From Euclidia mi (Eukaryota; Arthropoda; Insecta; Lepidoptera; Erebidae): a stretch of 64,000 bases of DNA. Made by a program: the position numbers and the translations under genes. The DNA lies in NCBI GenBank assembly GCA_944739405.2, contig OX123186.2:34581551-34645550 (forward strand), read 5' to 3'. Numbering within the stretch: the first letter of the stretch is position 1; each line of letters starts with the position of its first letter. Under the pieces are notes generated by a model that was given only the letters and a program-made list of their open reading frames with translations, made no database searches and had not been told where the DNA came from. Positions 1 to 11,131 of the stretch are shown here, piece by piece.

Positions 1-182
1 CGCAACAGATCATAATGCGGTTATTTTTTAATTAATAGAATGATTCTAGAGGAAGGTTCATATGTATTATATATGCACATTGCATCCTTGCAACGCCGGG
101 GTAGTCGCTAGTAAATTATAAATTACATCATTATATCAAACATTAAAAAATAACAACTACAATAGCATAGTAGACAATAGAA

Positions 183-425
183 AATGTCATAACCTCAGCC
201 GATAGACGACCACTGCTGACCATACGCCTACCTTAAAGCTCTCATTACAGACCGATCTTGAGCCGCGCGTATCCATCCGCTTCCCGCGATACATATGAGA
301 TCGTTAGTCCACGCTGAGGGAGGTTGACCTTTGCTACGACCTCCGGTGCGTGGCTGCCACTCCAGAACCTTTCTGCCCAACAGTCATCGGTTCTTCTATG
401 TAAAATGTAAACATCATTAAATGGC
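183..425 (-). pseudogene. LINE ORF2 C-terminal remnant (RTE-like)
   Basis: Reading the minus strand from about 410 down to 183, the frame gives VLEWQPRTGGRSKG, then a W-T-N-D-L stretch, then GWIRAAQDRSVMRAL and an AYGQQW-like end. This is the usual C-terminal tail of arthropod endonuclease-reverse-transcriptase LINEs. The frame is broken: the open 60-codon frame at 245-427 encodes the first part (RRTDDCWAER) and then slips out of the conserved frame, and stops lie near the end. No RT or endonuclease domain is attached. It is a dead fragment. The exact clade (RTE against related LINEs) is inferred from memory of the family. Confidence 0.6.
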
Positions 426-593
426 AAACATTTAGTATTCTATTACCTTTACACTCTACTTCTAAATTAAGTAACAAAAGTGATCGCTTTGCTACGCTGT
501 CCTTTCCACGCCGTAAAATCGAACGCTGCTATAGCTCCGCGCTTTATAGTTGGTAACAAAGAAACTTAGTGCAAAATTTGATTCTTCTGACAG

Positions 594-649
594 CATAAAT
601 CTGTAATTGGCAGTATATCTACATAAATCTGTAATTGGCAGTATCTCTA
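594..649. repeat. two-copy 28-bp tandem repeat
   Basis: The unit starting cataaatctgtaattggca is present twice head to tail, starting at 594 and 622, with one or two differences at the end of the second copy. No other feature is attached to it. Confidence 0.8.
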
Positions 650-1980
650 TATTGTTTTATTATACACACATTAATAATCTCATGAGTACTTACCAGTGAA
701 CGCATTTCTCGCTCTGACTGCTGAAATTTGTTTGAAAATATTTTCTATGCAACGGCCGTCAAAATCGTTTTTCACTCCATGATACTTAATATTTCTCATA
801 ATCATTCATGAAGTAGGTACCTACTCATAAGATGCTTCAGATCTCATTATTTATCATCGCTGAAATACATTAATAATTTTATTTGTGGTATTAACAGTCA
901 AGAACTTGACTTCTTCATCTCTTAATACAAAGGCATAGCATTTTTATAAAAAAGAAAACCGTTGTACGTCTCCTCACTGCCTGTGAATGGTTCTCAACGT
1001 TAATTGGAATTCAAATTATTGAATGTCCACGAATTTGCGTAAACTCATTAATTCAGTTATAATAACTGTAACCGCTTATTAAATTACTTTAATCCTTAAT
1101 TGATATTGAAATCGTACCCTTTCATTAAAATTTCCTTAATTAGTAATTTTTGTGGATAAAAAATAAAAATCAGCAAAGTAAAACTAGGCATGCCAAAAAG
1201 AGTAAATTAAAATGTAAATTATTTTAATTAGCCTAGAAATTACACACACTATACGATAAAAAGTTCTCACTCAGCCATACTGACGAATTCATGAAGATCT
1301 CTTTTCATTAGAACTTAGGTATATTTCCTCTTCACAGTTCAACATTTATTTCGTATTTTAATACCTTTAGAAAAGTAATGTTATAATATCATATTGTACA
1401 CCAGTCCACCTGGCTATCTACTCATTTGCGTCAATAATTCAATAAGGGTAGCACAATGTAGCATCTGATTGAATTACGCAAACAATTGAAGTTGGTCAAA
1501 CAGGTCGATGTGTCTGTGAGTGTACTGGGCACTTAACTAGGGCAAAGTGGTTCAGTGATAGGAAACTGAGACAATCATATAGAGATTGGTAACCCAGTAA
1601 TAGAGCCTAGAGGGTATATCAACATCAACTCTAAATAGACGTCATCTTAGTGTAAGAGATGATGACAATGATGAAGCACGTCAAAGGTATAGAAATTGAA
1701 AGACTTCATAGTAAGAATTTGCTTAAGCATTAGATAGCAGTCTTTCATATCCGTTTATTGAAAAAGTATGTGTCCAGCATCAACCTAAAATAATTTGAAA
1801 ATAAGTGAAAATGTGTTGATTTCACAATTTCTACATGATGTACGAACTGCAGTATCATTGTGTTTCAATTTTCAACAGATTGCATACTTATTAGTGTTTT
1901 GACAGCAATTTCCTGGCCAATTTAGCCAAAAATATTCGTAGAAATTATATTTAAAATAACTACTTATAATTATACTGCTG
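650..1980. other. AT-rich stretch with no recognised feature
   Basis: I see no exon with good splice signals, no known repeat motif and no open frame resembling a protein here. Confidence 0.5.
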
Positions 1981-2245
1981 CCTTTCACTGTCTGTTGCAC
2001 AAAGGCCACTCATCATTTGCGTAACTTCAGTATTATGAGTATTGCGAGCCAAATTATTAGTAGGCAAATCCTCTAGGATATGGCCTACTATACCACGCCG
2101 GTCAGATGTGTTGATTTTGAGCTTTTCTTATTTATGCAAAGATACTATTTGCTTAGCCGCCACTTACGATACAAATGGAATGAAATGGGGTAGTGACACT
2201 TTGTATTATATATGCTTCACTACGCAGAAAACTGTCAAACGCCAA
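1981..2245 (-). repeat. degenerate SINE-type repeat
   Basis: Positions 2105-2225 align, with many changes, to the head module seen intact at 51341-51470: the atgcaaagatactatttgc block, the cgcc.cttacgata block and the ggtagtgacact block. The part at 2070-2097 is the reverse complement of the ggtatagtaggcc block in the repeat at 9086-9108. It is an old, mutated fragment without visible target duplications. Confidence 0.55.
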
Positions 2246-4335
2246 TGAATTTATAAGACACTGAAAAAGTGAAGTGAGTTGTAATATAGTGCGATCATTA
2301 AACTGAAGTCTAATTTTCTACTTAAAGTTACACGTAAAGCGTCAACAGGAGCAATAAAAATTCTTTGTCTCTGATGAATCAAACTTGCAGAAACTTATAA
2401 AAATGCCACTAACAAGTATAATATCTTTTTCCCAGTTTCCGAGTGAAAGTCCGAGCGAGTCGTGAAGCTAGTTACTGTTAATAACAGTCCTACGCAGTGG
2501 ACCATCATTCCCTAACTTTGTAGGACATACAATATACTGGCCGAAAGTTCCGCTTACGATGTCCGAGTCCATTATGAACTGGAATATTGCATTGAAATTG
2601 TGATAGTTATATTAGTCGTAGTACTGCTATTGTCGAAGAGTGCTTACGCTTGGAAAAGCTAGAAAACAGCTAAACTAACATACTTTTCAAAAGAAAATGG
2701 AAATCAACAATAGAATACATTGGATTCTTGTTGAAAAATAATCAATGATTTGACGCTTTTGCGCCCTAGTGTCTACGTAATAACCACTATTCATGAATAT
2801 TCAATACAGGTTTTCAGGTTCTACGCGCATACAAATGTTTAATACAATACGTATATAATGTGACAGTATAGGTGTTTCGGACAAGTTTTAAAAAGGTAGG
2901 TATTAAGTCTAAAACTACTTCGTTTTGTTCAAATACATTCAAAATACCAAAATTTTAGACGTAATTTGAAAACGTCTCTTAAACTCGCCGAAGTGCAAAA
3001 TAAATGAGCACATTAATAATAAACTTACTTATCACCTAAAAAATGAATGAATAAAACCCAGCCGGTGTGAAATGAGGTTACACCATCTCGATTTGGACGT
3101 CCTCGACGCTTGTCGCTAGGGATTATTAAAACTTTCCATCCTTCATAATAAAGTTTTATATTGAAAGAGCTGAGTTGGATTTTTTACAGCGCGAGTCATC
3201 TTTAATTGCATCTAGTTATGCAATTTTGTAACCGGAGCACTTTTTCAAATAGGAAAAGTTGAAAATTAAATTAGTGGATTTTGTAATGACTTCATTTGCA
3301 CAGTTGAGGTTTTCCATGTACATGCAGATATACATATAAAAATGACACGTATCGTAATACGTGAGGATGTTAGTACAATAAAACAAAATGGTTCTTCGTT
3401 TCGAGAAAACGGCTGATCAATTGTTATTAACACAGCAGACATACTCAACTCGCATGATTAATATTAAATAGTAATATATTAGATAATATTATTAGATAAT
3501 AAATGAAACAATTACTCTGTAAAGTCTGGTTAAACAAATACGCGGCCCCCAGGCTTCAACTGAGATAATGCAAGGACGATGATGATGATCAACATTACAT
3601 TATTATCAACATGAAAAGGAAAAAAAACTGCGTACTAACGTCTCATCGCGGTCGACATTTTAGAGATTAAATAAAATAACTGTTCATTTGGCACGTATCA
3701 ACATAGTCAAATAACTTAATATAAGCAGATAATTTCAACGTAAACTTCTTTAGATGTTTTGATTTCTAATTAAAGAGTAGATTTATGACTTATAAATTAA
3801 GAACTTTACTCAAATCTTGATAACGTAGTCTAGCACATTTCGAGAAGAAGTTTTTAAGTATAAATTTAGGGCTGCGTTCATGAAAAATAAGATTTCGCAT
3901 TGAGATAACATGTGTTCTAGAATGATTCAAGCGTGTTAACAACATATCATAAATGCATGATTGATTATTTGTGTAAATATACAGTATCTAATTACTATGA
4001 TGAATTGTCTAGTATTACCTATTGCACAATGACAATGATGGTTTCCGGTTTGATGTCCAGCAAATAATCATATTTATTCTTATTCTAATAAGAAATATCG
4101 GTAAATGTTTGAAATGTACTACAGAATAAATGTGCAATTGAAAGAACAAAGAAAATATTTCGTGAGAGAACAGCAGGAGTCTACACTCCAGCCTTCAGGC
4201 CAGTGCTTACACCTAGTCGTTCATACTGTATGTAAGCGGTAGTGAGACATAATAAAAAACCTATTCCTTCTAGCGGTGTTTCTATTCGAACCCCGACAAC
4301 CTTCCTGAGAACACTACGTCTCACTCAGTCACAAA
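2246..4335. other. AT-rich non-coding stretch
   Basis: No supported gene is seen. At about 3541-3600 the run gcaaggacgatgatgatgat resembles the 3' tail of the SINE family found complete at 27441-27820, so a small SINE tail relic is likely there. Open frames of about 60 codons show no protein character. Confidence 0.45.
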
Positions 4336-4878
4336 ATTATTCAGAACGAAATTGAAGGAGCGACTTTTTATCATAAGCGTCTGACATATACATGAAAACG
4401 TTAATTTACCGCGCAATTGAAATTGGAAGAACGTTCTGCATAAATGTATGATAACGATTATATTTCACACATCAACACATCCGTATATTGAACTAGCACC
4501 CTGGAGATGTTTTGCGCCGCTTTTTTATACCTACATATTATACGAGTAAGCAACGGTCCATTAGTGAAATGATATCCCTCTTAATGTGTCCATGGGGCGA
4601 CAAAATGTAGCATATGGACATAAGATGTATTTTTTCTCTGGAAGAGATAATACTTGACGTTTACGGCAAATATTTTATGTGTTTTATTTAACACCACGTT
4701 TTGTAAGTTCAGTGACCAGACGGCTCTGTTAAACATTCAAAACATCGAATTATAATTAAAAAATGCTGTCGATTTAGATTGAATTACTTTAGTACAAAAA
4801 TTAAAAGAGATTCATACATAGTAGATTATTATCTTATTAATTTATCGAATATTAATTCTTAGTTTATCGATATTTTGT

Positions 4879-5501
4879 AGAGTTGCGAAAGTCCCCTCCG
4901 TGGGATCTCCACCTTGTTGTGGTGGGGGGGCTCAGTAACCGTGGTTAGATCACCCACGGTGAAGCTAAGCGAGATCCCGGGACTGGACGCTCTTCGTGGG
5001 CTTGACGGAGGCCTGCGCAGGATGCGTCCAAAGGTGCGGGTGCAAGGGGCAGTTCTTCTGTCGCTGTCGGGCGTGGTCGCGGGAGGAGAGGCGTGTCGAT
5101 GTTGCGTTGCCGCCAGCCTTATCTCCCGCGACCAAATGGGGGCGCACCATAGTTGTGTTGCGGTGGGGCCGCAGAGGAAGAGGAAATGCGGTGTTGCGTT
5201 GCCGTCCTCCCTATCCTCTGCGGCCGCTGGGTGTTTTGGCGGCGGAGCCCAACACCTTCATCCGCCGCCAAGGGGGATTTTTTCGGGGCCCGCCTGACCA
5301 TCTGGCGGGCCCATAAAAAATACCCGTCGGGGGAGGTAGCGAGGGATGCTTCGGTTATACCCGACCCTCCGACACACGGGTACATGAGGAACACGGGTTG
5401 GTTTTTAGTGAGTAAGAGTCTGACAGTCCCCTTCCCCCAGCGCGGAGGGACTCCACGAAGATTTTCCAACCCGACACCAAAAAGAAAAGAGTTGCGAAAG
5501 T
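4879..5501 (+). mobile_element. GC-rich hairpin-array retroposon, flanked by 14-bp target duplications
   Basis: A roughly 595-bp GC-rich island (4893-5487) in AT-rich DNA is bounded by a perfect 14-bp direct repeat (4879-4892 and 5488-5501) and ends in an A-rich tail. That is the signature of LINE-mediated retroposition. It is almost entirely self-complementary. Perfect stems are 4902-4909/4971-4978, 4909-4913/4921-4925, 4938-4944/4954-4960, 5074-5084/5124-5134, 5167-5178/5214-5225, 5237-5246/5261-5270, 5286-5294/5304-5312 and 5321-5327/5376-5382. Two of these hairpins are tandem modules sharing an identical 13-nt core (5100-5112 and 5192-5204) while their stems differ in sequence. Open frames in both strands are a by-product of GC content and match no family I know. 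The 3' part resembles ends of lepidopteran R1-type LINEs, but I cannot assign it firmly. Confidence 0.7.
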
Positions 5502-5650
5502 AAAACATGCGCAGTCTCATAGATGCTCATTTATCCTTTGCCAAACAATTGTTCCAAGTCGTATACAGGATTAGTTAATAATGCAGCAATTATCTTATGG
5601 CCATAAAATTATATAAATAATTTTCACAATACCATTATAGATTATTAATT

Positions 5651-5990
5651 TTAACTGTATACATTTCTATCTAAACCACGCTGGATGGCAATGCTGATTC
5701 TTTGAGCAAAGAATAAACCAGCCTTCTGGTCACGTGAGACGTCGATTAACCGCTTAGAAATTACCCGGAATAGAGAACGAGCGCTCGGACCCCATGAGTC
5801 TAGCGTTTCCACCCCAAACGGCTCAAACACGTAATTAGCTACTGGATTAATGTATTTGTGCCGTTTGAGGATTTGCGCAGATGCAGCAGCAGCGCCAGCA
5901 TGGCCTCCCGTATGCATGGTGTCCGAGGCTATCGAAGTCTTCTCCACAATGACATCGATGCGGAGAAACACACGGAGCGCCTAAACGACG
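5651..5990 (-). pseudogene. LINE ORF2 C-terminal fragment
   Basis: The minus strand encodes about 106 residues including VFEPFGVETLDSWGPSAR, then RLIDVSRDQKAGLFFAQR and ISIAIQRG. This is a recurrent C-terminal motif of insect and other animal LINE polyproteins (the ETLGPWG...AGSFFAQRISIAIQRGN pattern). The preceding residues (SDTMHTGGHA, LKRHKYINPV) belong to the same motif. The fragment is short, has no RT or endonuclease domain, and lacks a matching piece in the right-hand copy of the duplication, so it inserted after the duplication. It is not a functional gene. Confidence 0.7.
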
Positions 5991-7702
5991 ACAAGTGGAG
6001 ATACGGAACGTCTCATCGTCCAATATGGTTCCTGTGTTGGATGATGGTAGTGCCTGAAGTCATAAACCGGATTTCCATTCCCCCAAAATTATATTATATA
6101 CAAAATCCAAAATTATTGATTATGTATACAAACCGTTGACATTGTTGCAATTTATTTTCGTTGCTGTCAGTGAATATGAGGCAGAGGCCAATTTGATGAT
6201 ACATAAATGGTTTTGCTGGCAATAAAAATATTTAGATCGTAGGTAGTTACGTCTCATCTAGTGAAAAATTATATAACAGTGCGTCATAACACTAATGGAT
6301 TTTGCTAAAGAAATTGCGAAGTGATATCTAAGATTCTACATTACAATGTCATCTCTCGACAAGATTACAAGTTGTCTTCCATATGGTTTACATTTTATTA
6401 CGATAGTATAAAGGAGGGCGATAAAACTTCGCTCTAAATATCGTAATACGGGTGCACTTATGACTATTATGTAGTTCATCTGTAAACCTCTGGAGAATAA
6501 AATCGCGAGCCTTTTATGTCTTCATAGTTGTAAGATTGTATCTAGTCGCAAAAGGTTGCTAGCTTTCAATGTAGCTAATAAGTATAAGATCCGCGCATTG
6601 GAACTTTGTGATGGAATAGTGGCGGTTGTACTATTCGAATACGGTTATTTTATATCACACTGTATAAAATGTAACATTACATCAAATAATCTAATGATAA
6701 AACGCTTAAGTATCCTTAACTTAAAGAAATAATTTTCGCATAGTAACCGTCATATCCTATTTCAACTCCTTCGACTTTTATATTTTGCTCCGTCCGCAAG
6801 ATCTAAAGTATTTCTATGCTAAAATTCATACTCTGTTTGAAATTGCTCTTTTGGCGTGAACATGAACTAACGACAAAAATTGTTAATTTAAATTTATTAC
6901 TGTAGTTAATATTCTTCAGTGACTGTATGAAACGTAGAATTATATTAAGATGTTCTGCCATATAAAATACGAAGTGATGGGAGTATGAAGCTAGTTTGGG
7001 ACTTCTTGATGCCAAATCCAGGAAAATAAAAGAAAGAAAATAAATGGAAGACCATCCTTTTTACTTATGAGTAAGTATATAGTAGTAGACACTTTTATTC
7101 TAATACTTATCCATTACACACAAAAAAAAAAACATAAAAGTCAGTCAAGCCGTTTCGAAGGAGTTCAATAACGAAAACACTGTGAAACGAGATTTTTACA
7201 TATTAGTTAAATATAAGTAAATACAAACTTATTCAGCTGTGGCCTGTGAGAGAAATAATAAATAGAGTATATTATTATAAAAGTTAAAACATATCTTAAC
7301 TACGTAAGTTATCTTGATAAATAATATTATTATTCAAAATAATGTTTTTATCTAGTAGCTTAGCTAAATATCAAAACTTGATCGTAACCACAAAATCAGT
7401 ACAAATCAGTTTCCTGCTCAAACAAAACATTAAATCCTTGTCAAAAGTTTTCCTTGTGTATTTTATGTTATACAAATGAATATAACTACTTCTCAGAATT
7501 TAAACTATAATTGTAAGGATCTGTCGAAAATTAGAAAAACGTGAGCAATATGTTTAAACTTAGCAACAGTATGACTTATATGTAATTATTGTTGATATAC
7601 TTAACACGAGTGCAGATATTATGGTAATGAATGGAAAGATACCGTGAAAAACAAATAAGTAATTATTGTTTTTTATGTGTAATACATCATCGTCATCCAT
7701 CC

Positions 7703-7947
7703 TTTTGAAAGAAAGAAAGAAAATGTTTATTTTGTGCCTCACAGCAATAAATGACAGAAAACACAATCAAAATAAAATAATACTAAAGTCTAATAAGAAA
7801 TTAGAAGGAACAGCATTAGTGAGGCCAAAATTGGAGTCTGCCTCAGCTAACGCTGCAACAAACTTTACCGCAGCGCTGGTATTCCTGGCAGGTCCATTGA
7901 GTGGCGTCACGGAATCACAAAAATAAAATAAAAACATACAAAATAAA
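7703..7947 (-). mobile_element. LINE 3' end fragment
   Basis: Read on the minus strand, this ends in a gcacaaaataaacat polyadenylation-like signal followed by a tctttc-type tail. Block C lacks it: there the flanking sequence runs directly from atatcgtcatatagcc into tttcgcagtg at about 42790-42820. The insertion is therefore certain. The family assignment to a LINE rests only on the tail and the absence of terminal inverted repeats. Confidence 0.6.
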
Positions 7948-8827
7948 ACTTTCGCAGTTCACTCCTGGAAATAGGCCTCTCCTAATTTGCATCACATCAC
8001 AGTAGCATTGTGAGTCTATAGGAGGATTAGGCAAGCACACGTTTTTGTTGGAGTTTACAGGCCATGTCGGAGACCTATAAATTTCCGACAAAGAGTTGTC
8101 CACACACTCGCACGAAGAAGGAGAAAGGTAATTTCAAATGACTTATAAAATATTATCAAATCCAATTTTACCTAGCCTAGCTGAAGATTTACTTCCTCAT
8201 CGGATATTTTTTTATCATTAAGTAGCAAGAACTTTTGCATTTTTTAGTTGTTTGAGTCATGGCCATAAGATGATCGTTTGCGGTTTTGTAATTTGCACAT
8301 AGCCTCATGATATTATTATGCCGTAAATAAATCCACATGAACTTCCATCAAAGGATACGAATGGAAAACTTAAAAAAAATGGATCTATTGACCTACTTCT
8401 TGTTTATGAATGTCACATAACTTTTAGGTAAATCCAAGCATTTGAGGTAAGAAGGTCCGGTCCCTGATACACTGCAATTACATACAATGATTAATTCTAT
8501 CTGCTAACTTATAAGAGTTGATTTCGTTTGCACGCGGTTTCGAGGAAATCATAACCATTTCATAGTCTACAAACTCTCGGCGTTCGCAAACAATAGCTGA
8601 AGGAAATCGACAAAGCGCAAGATAAAGATGATTTATAATTTTTAAAAAAGGGTCGAATGTATTTCTGTGGCATTTAGCTGGAGTGTTTCATCTTGTAGAT
8701 AGACATAATTGAAAGGTAAAATGGTTTCTATATCCATAAAATGGATTAAGTTAAAATGAATGTAATATTTACGTATATATAATATTTATATTTATCTTTA
8801 TTTTTATTTACATTCAAGGAGATAGGA

Positions 8828-9168
8828 CGTGTGGTGTCGGATTAAGAATACGGAATATCATCACCCCATATCATCCCATGGGTGTCGTAAGAGACGACAG
8901 AGGGAGCATATTATGCAGAGAACAGCACTGTAAGAGAAGAAAAACTTGATACAAACCCTATACGATAAGACCGCCCTTGTGCATTTGATATGTATGTAGT
9001 ATACTTAAGTCATTTATAACGAATTTGTATGAACATTTGCACAATAAAGAATTATCTATCTATCTATCTATCTATACCAACCCGTTTGGCCAGCATGGTA
9101 TAGTAGGCCAATTCCTCCTTTCAAAGGAGAGGCCTAGTCCAGCAGTGGACTGTTAAATGCTGATGATG
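8828..9168 (+). mobile_element. SINE-like retroposon with 12-bp target duplications
   Basis: The element is flanked by aaggagatagga at 8816-8827 and 9169-9180. Block B (about 15486) and block C (about 43677) keep a single copy of the site. The first about 80 bp match the head module of the composite SINE at 51070-51475 (cgtgtggtgtcgg, then gggtgtcgtaagag), but the tRNA-like module is absent. A TATC microsatellite lies inside at 9053-9076. The end (ccagcagtggactgttaaatgctgatgatga region) is a frequent lepidopteran repeat tail. Confidence 0.8.
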
Positions 9169-9706
9169 AAGGAGATAGGAAAGACAAAAAGTAGTTTACG
9201 CATTATTTTGTAACAGGACAGGACAGAGGACACTGCAGTGGTTTTTATTACGAAGGCCGAATGTTTAGGTGTGACATATAGTCTCTCCACTAAGCAACTC
9301 AACTCTGAGTGGCAGAGAGAATTAACTACGGCCTTCCAAAAATTAGTTTAGTGTTTTTTTTGCGTGAAAGAGTAAAAGACGTAAAGCAGCTTTTGTAGTT
9401 TAAGGATAAAATATTTCAACCGAGTTACCTTATAATCTACGTATTTTTGCGGTTTGTATGTAACTAAACACACCAATCAGATGGGGTTTTGTTTTCATTT
9501 TAAATACTTTTTGCTATTGTTCTACCAATGTTTTAGTATTAATATGTCGGTTAATTCCAATTGACAGACAATTCTATATTATTATAAACTGTGTTTTGTT
9601 AGTTCCCATAGGTTATAATAAAAACCTTAGAAACTAGTTCTCGGGGATTCCTTTACGTAATAGTTCATATTATTGTTGTCTTGTACGACCCTGAATAATT
9701 TAATTA

Positions 9707-10753
9707 GTAATCGATATTTACTTGCTATGCAGTTTAAATCTAAGCTTGGAATGATAGATCACTATCACATAGAATAGCTTGTTTCAATGTGTCTAGAATA
9801 ATATGAGATTATTTACCTGCTAGTTAATTGTTTGCGCCTGACGTAGAGTACCTGTTAGTGATGTTTGTACACTGCAATTACAGCGTGCTAATATAATGTT
9901 TCTATGCGAATAATAATAATACAATGCTTCTAAACGTTTGAGCTGTTTTAACAAACATTTAGCTCCGTCACAAGAAGAAAGAAATAATAAAATATACCTT
10001 TATTGCCACAGGTGAGACAACTTACGGGTACTAAAATTTAGAAGCATCTGTATATATAAAATCCTTGGGTTACTGACTGACTGACAGACAGGCTACAGCC
10101 GAAACCACTGAGCACAAGTAGGTGAAAGGAGAATGACCAAAACTGGGCTATTTTGTGGCACGTTTGCTTCTAAACCATTCATATCTGGAAAATCTTCTTT
10201 TATTTTATAATTTTATATATATTAATTTTATGTTAAAGAGTAATGGGGATTTTTAGTTCAAAAATAAAAGTATCTGCGTTGTTCCGGTCATGACATCGCC
10301 ATTTCATATTCAAAACTCATTAAGCATATTTCGGCAAATGTTTACAGTTTCTTGCAAACTCCTTTTATAGGCAAAGATGACATTCACAGTGCAAACAGTG
10401 TGACATAGCAAAAGGTCTAATAAGCAAAATAACACCAAAATTTTATGATATTTTGAAAGATGTATTGTGGTGAACTATTTTCTAAAAATAATATTTTTAT
10501 CCTTTTTGCACGAAATAATGTTTTGTACATGTTTTGTAGGTATCGAAAATATGGGAACTTATTTTTATTATACTGGCATCCATAATGTCTTATGTCAGTT
10601 ATTTTGACATAAAAACAGTCAAATTGCTTTTTCACCTATGCTAATATCTCTATAGTACTGCGGAAAATAAGTAATTTACGGTCCTTTTTATTGTCTTGAG
10701 CAGTCCTTCGTGGACCAAACAAGTTTATTTCGTGTTATCAAGACCCGGGTTGA
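9707..10753. other. mostly unassigned; Helitron-family fragment inside
   Basis: Around 10050-10200 the tatataaaatccttgggtta and ctgactgactgacagacagg motifs match the Helitron-like family at 14043-14255. The rest shows nothing I can support. An open frame at 10417-10635 on the minus strand has no protein character. Confidence 0.45.
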
Positions 10754-11116
10754 CTAAAGTATAAGACAGTCTTTATTGGTAACATTAGTCTGTCGTCTGG
10801 ACGTAGAACAACTAGTCGTGGTGAGGATTGCGGTTATGTTAACTCTTCCTTTGCGGAACCTCGGCAGCTACACGTCCGTTCTTTGGACAAGCTATCTGAT
10901 TCGGAATCTCAATATTTTGACATCATGGAAAGCGCCAGTATGTGTAAGTGTTGTTTACTTCTCTTCTCAATTTCTACAATTCTCTCGTGCTCTCCTCACC
11001 GAATATTCAAACGACTTTAATTGTTTGTTTCAGGAATTGAACGGAGTCTTATGTTTAGAATGCTACACATAAAGGAGAAGTACCAAATACGGCCTGTAGC
11101 GGCCAGAAAGTTGTGA
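10754..11116 (+). CDS. 3' end of an unrecognised host gene (two last exons)
   Basis: The first exon is open from 10754 and ends at 10937. It encodes RRTTSRGEDCGYVNSSFAEP, then RQLHVRSLDKLSDSESQYFD and IMESA. A 96-bp intron follows (10938-11033, donor GTATGT, acceptor TTGTTTCAG after a pyrimidine-rich run). The last exon, 11034-11116, continues in frame as IERSLMFRMLHIKEKYQ then IRPVAARKL and a TGA. An ATTAAA signal is at 11126-11131. The upstream boundary is unclear; acceptors after 10767 or 10788 are possible. The alternative donor GTAAGT five bases downstream would create an immediate stop, so GTATGT is preferred. The earlier exons must lie upstream, perhaps outside the window. The charged, serine-rich product matches no family I recognise. 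The competing 98-codon frame starting at 10776 runs through the intron and is rejected. Confidence 0.55.
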
Positions 11117-11131
11117 ATCTTTGAAATTAAA

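Larger units (their letters stand above)
4336..6638. repeat. duplication block D, left copy
   Basis: This block is colinear with 60356-62922. Long stretches are nearly identical, for example 4336-4680 against 60356-60705 and 6170-6535 against 61085-61440. The copies differ by private insertions. The left one carries the GC-rich retroposon (4879-5501) and a LINE fragment (about 5570-6130). The right one carries a THAP/DDE transposon (61441-62809). No conserved open frame spans the block. Confidence 0.85.
6767..9706. repeat. duplication block A (copy of B and C)
   Basis: The sequence is colinear with 13157-16084 plus 20972-21140, and from about 7345 with 42287-44280. It starts at the tccgtccgcaagatctaaag motif shared with block B. 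Private insertions are a LINE tail at 7703-7947 and a SINE at 8828-9168. No conserved protein-coding frame is seen in any copy. Confidence 0.88.

Noticed and set aside
245..427. A 60-codon frame with ordinary amino-acid composition on the minus strand
   Set aside because: The conserved LINE peptide is in another frame of the same strand for most of its length; the 60-codon frame is a frameshift product.
4914..5520. Several overlapping open frames of 60-133 codons on both strands
   Set aside because: They follow from GC richness of the hairpin island, are present on both strands at once and resemble no protein.
9053..9076. Possible CRISPR-like or satellite array
   Set aside because: A simple TATC microsatellite inside a retroposon; no spacers, and the genome is eukaryotic.
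10776..11072. A 98-codon plus-strand frame
   Set aside because: It reads through a good intron and out of frame with the two-exon model that yields a coherent C-terminus.
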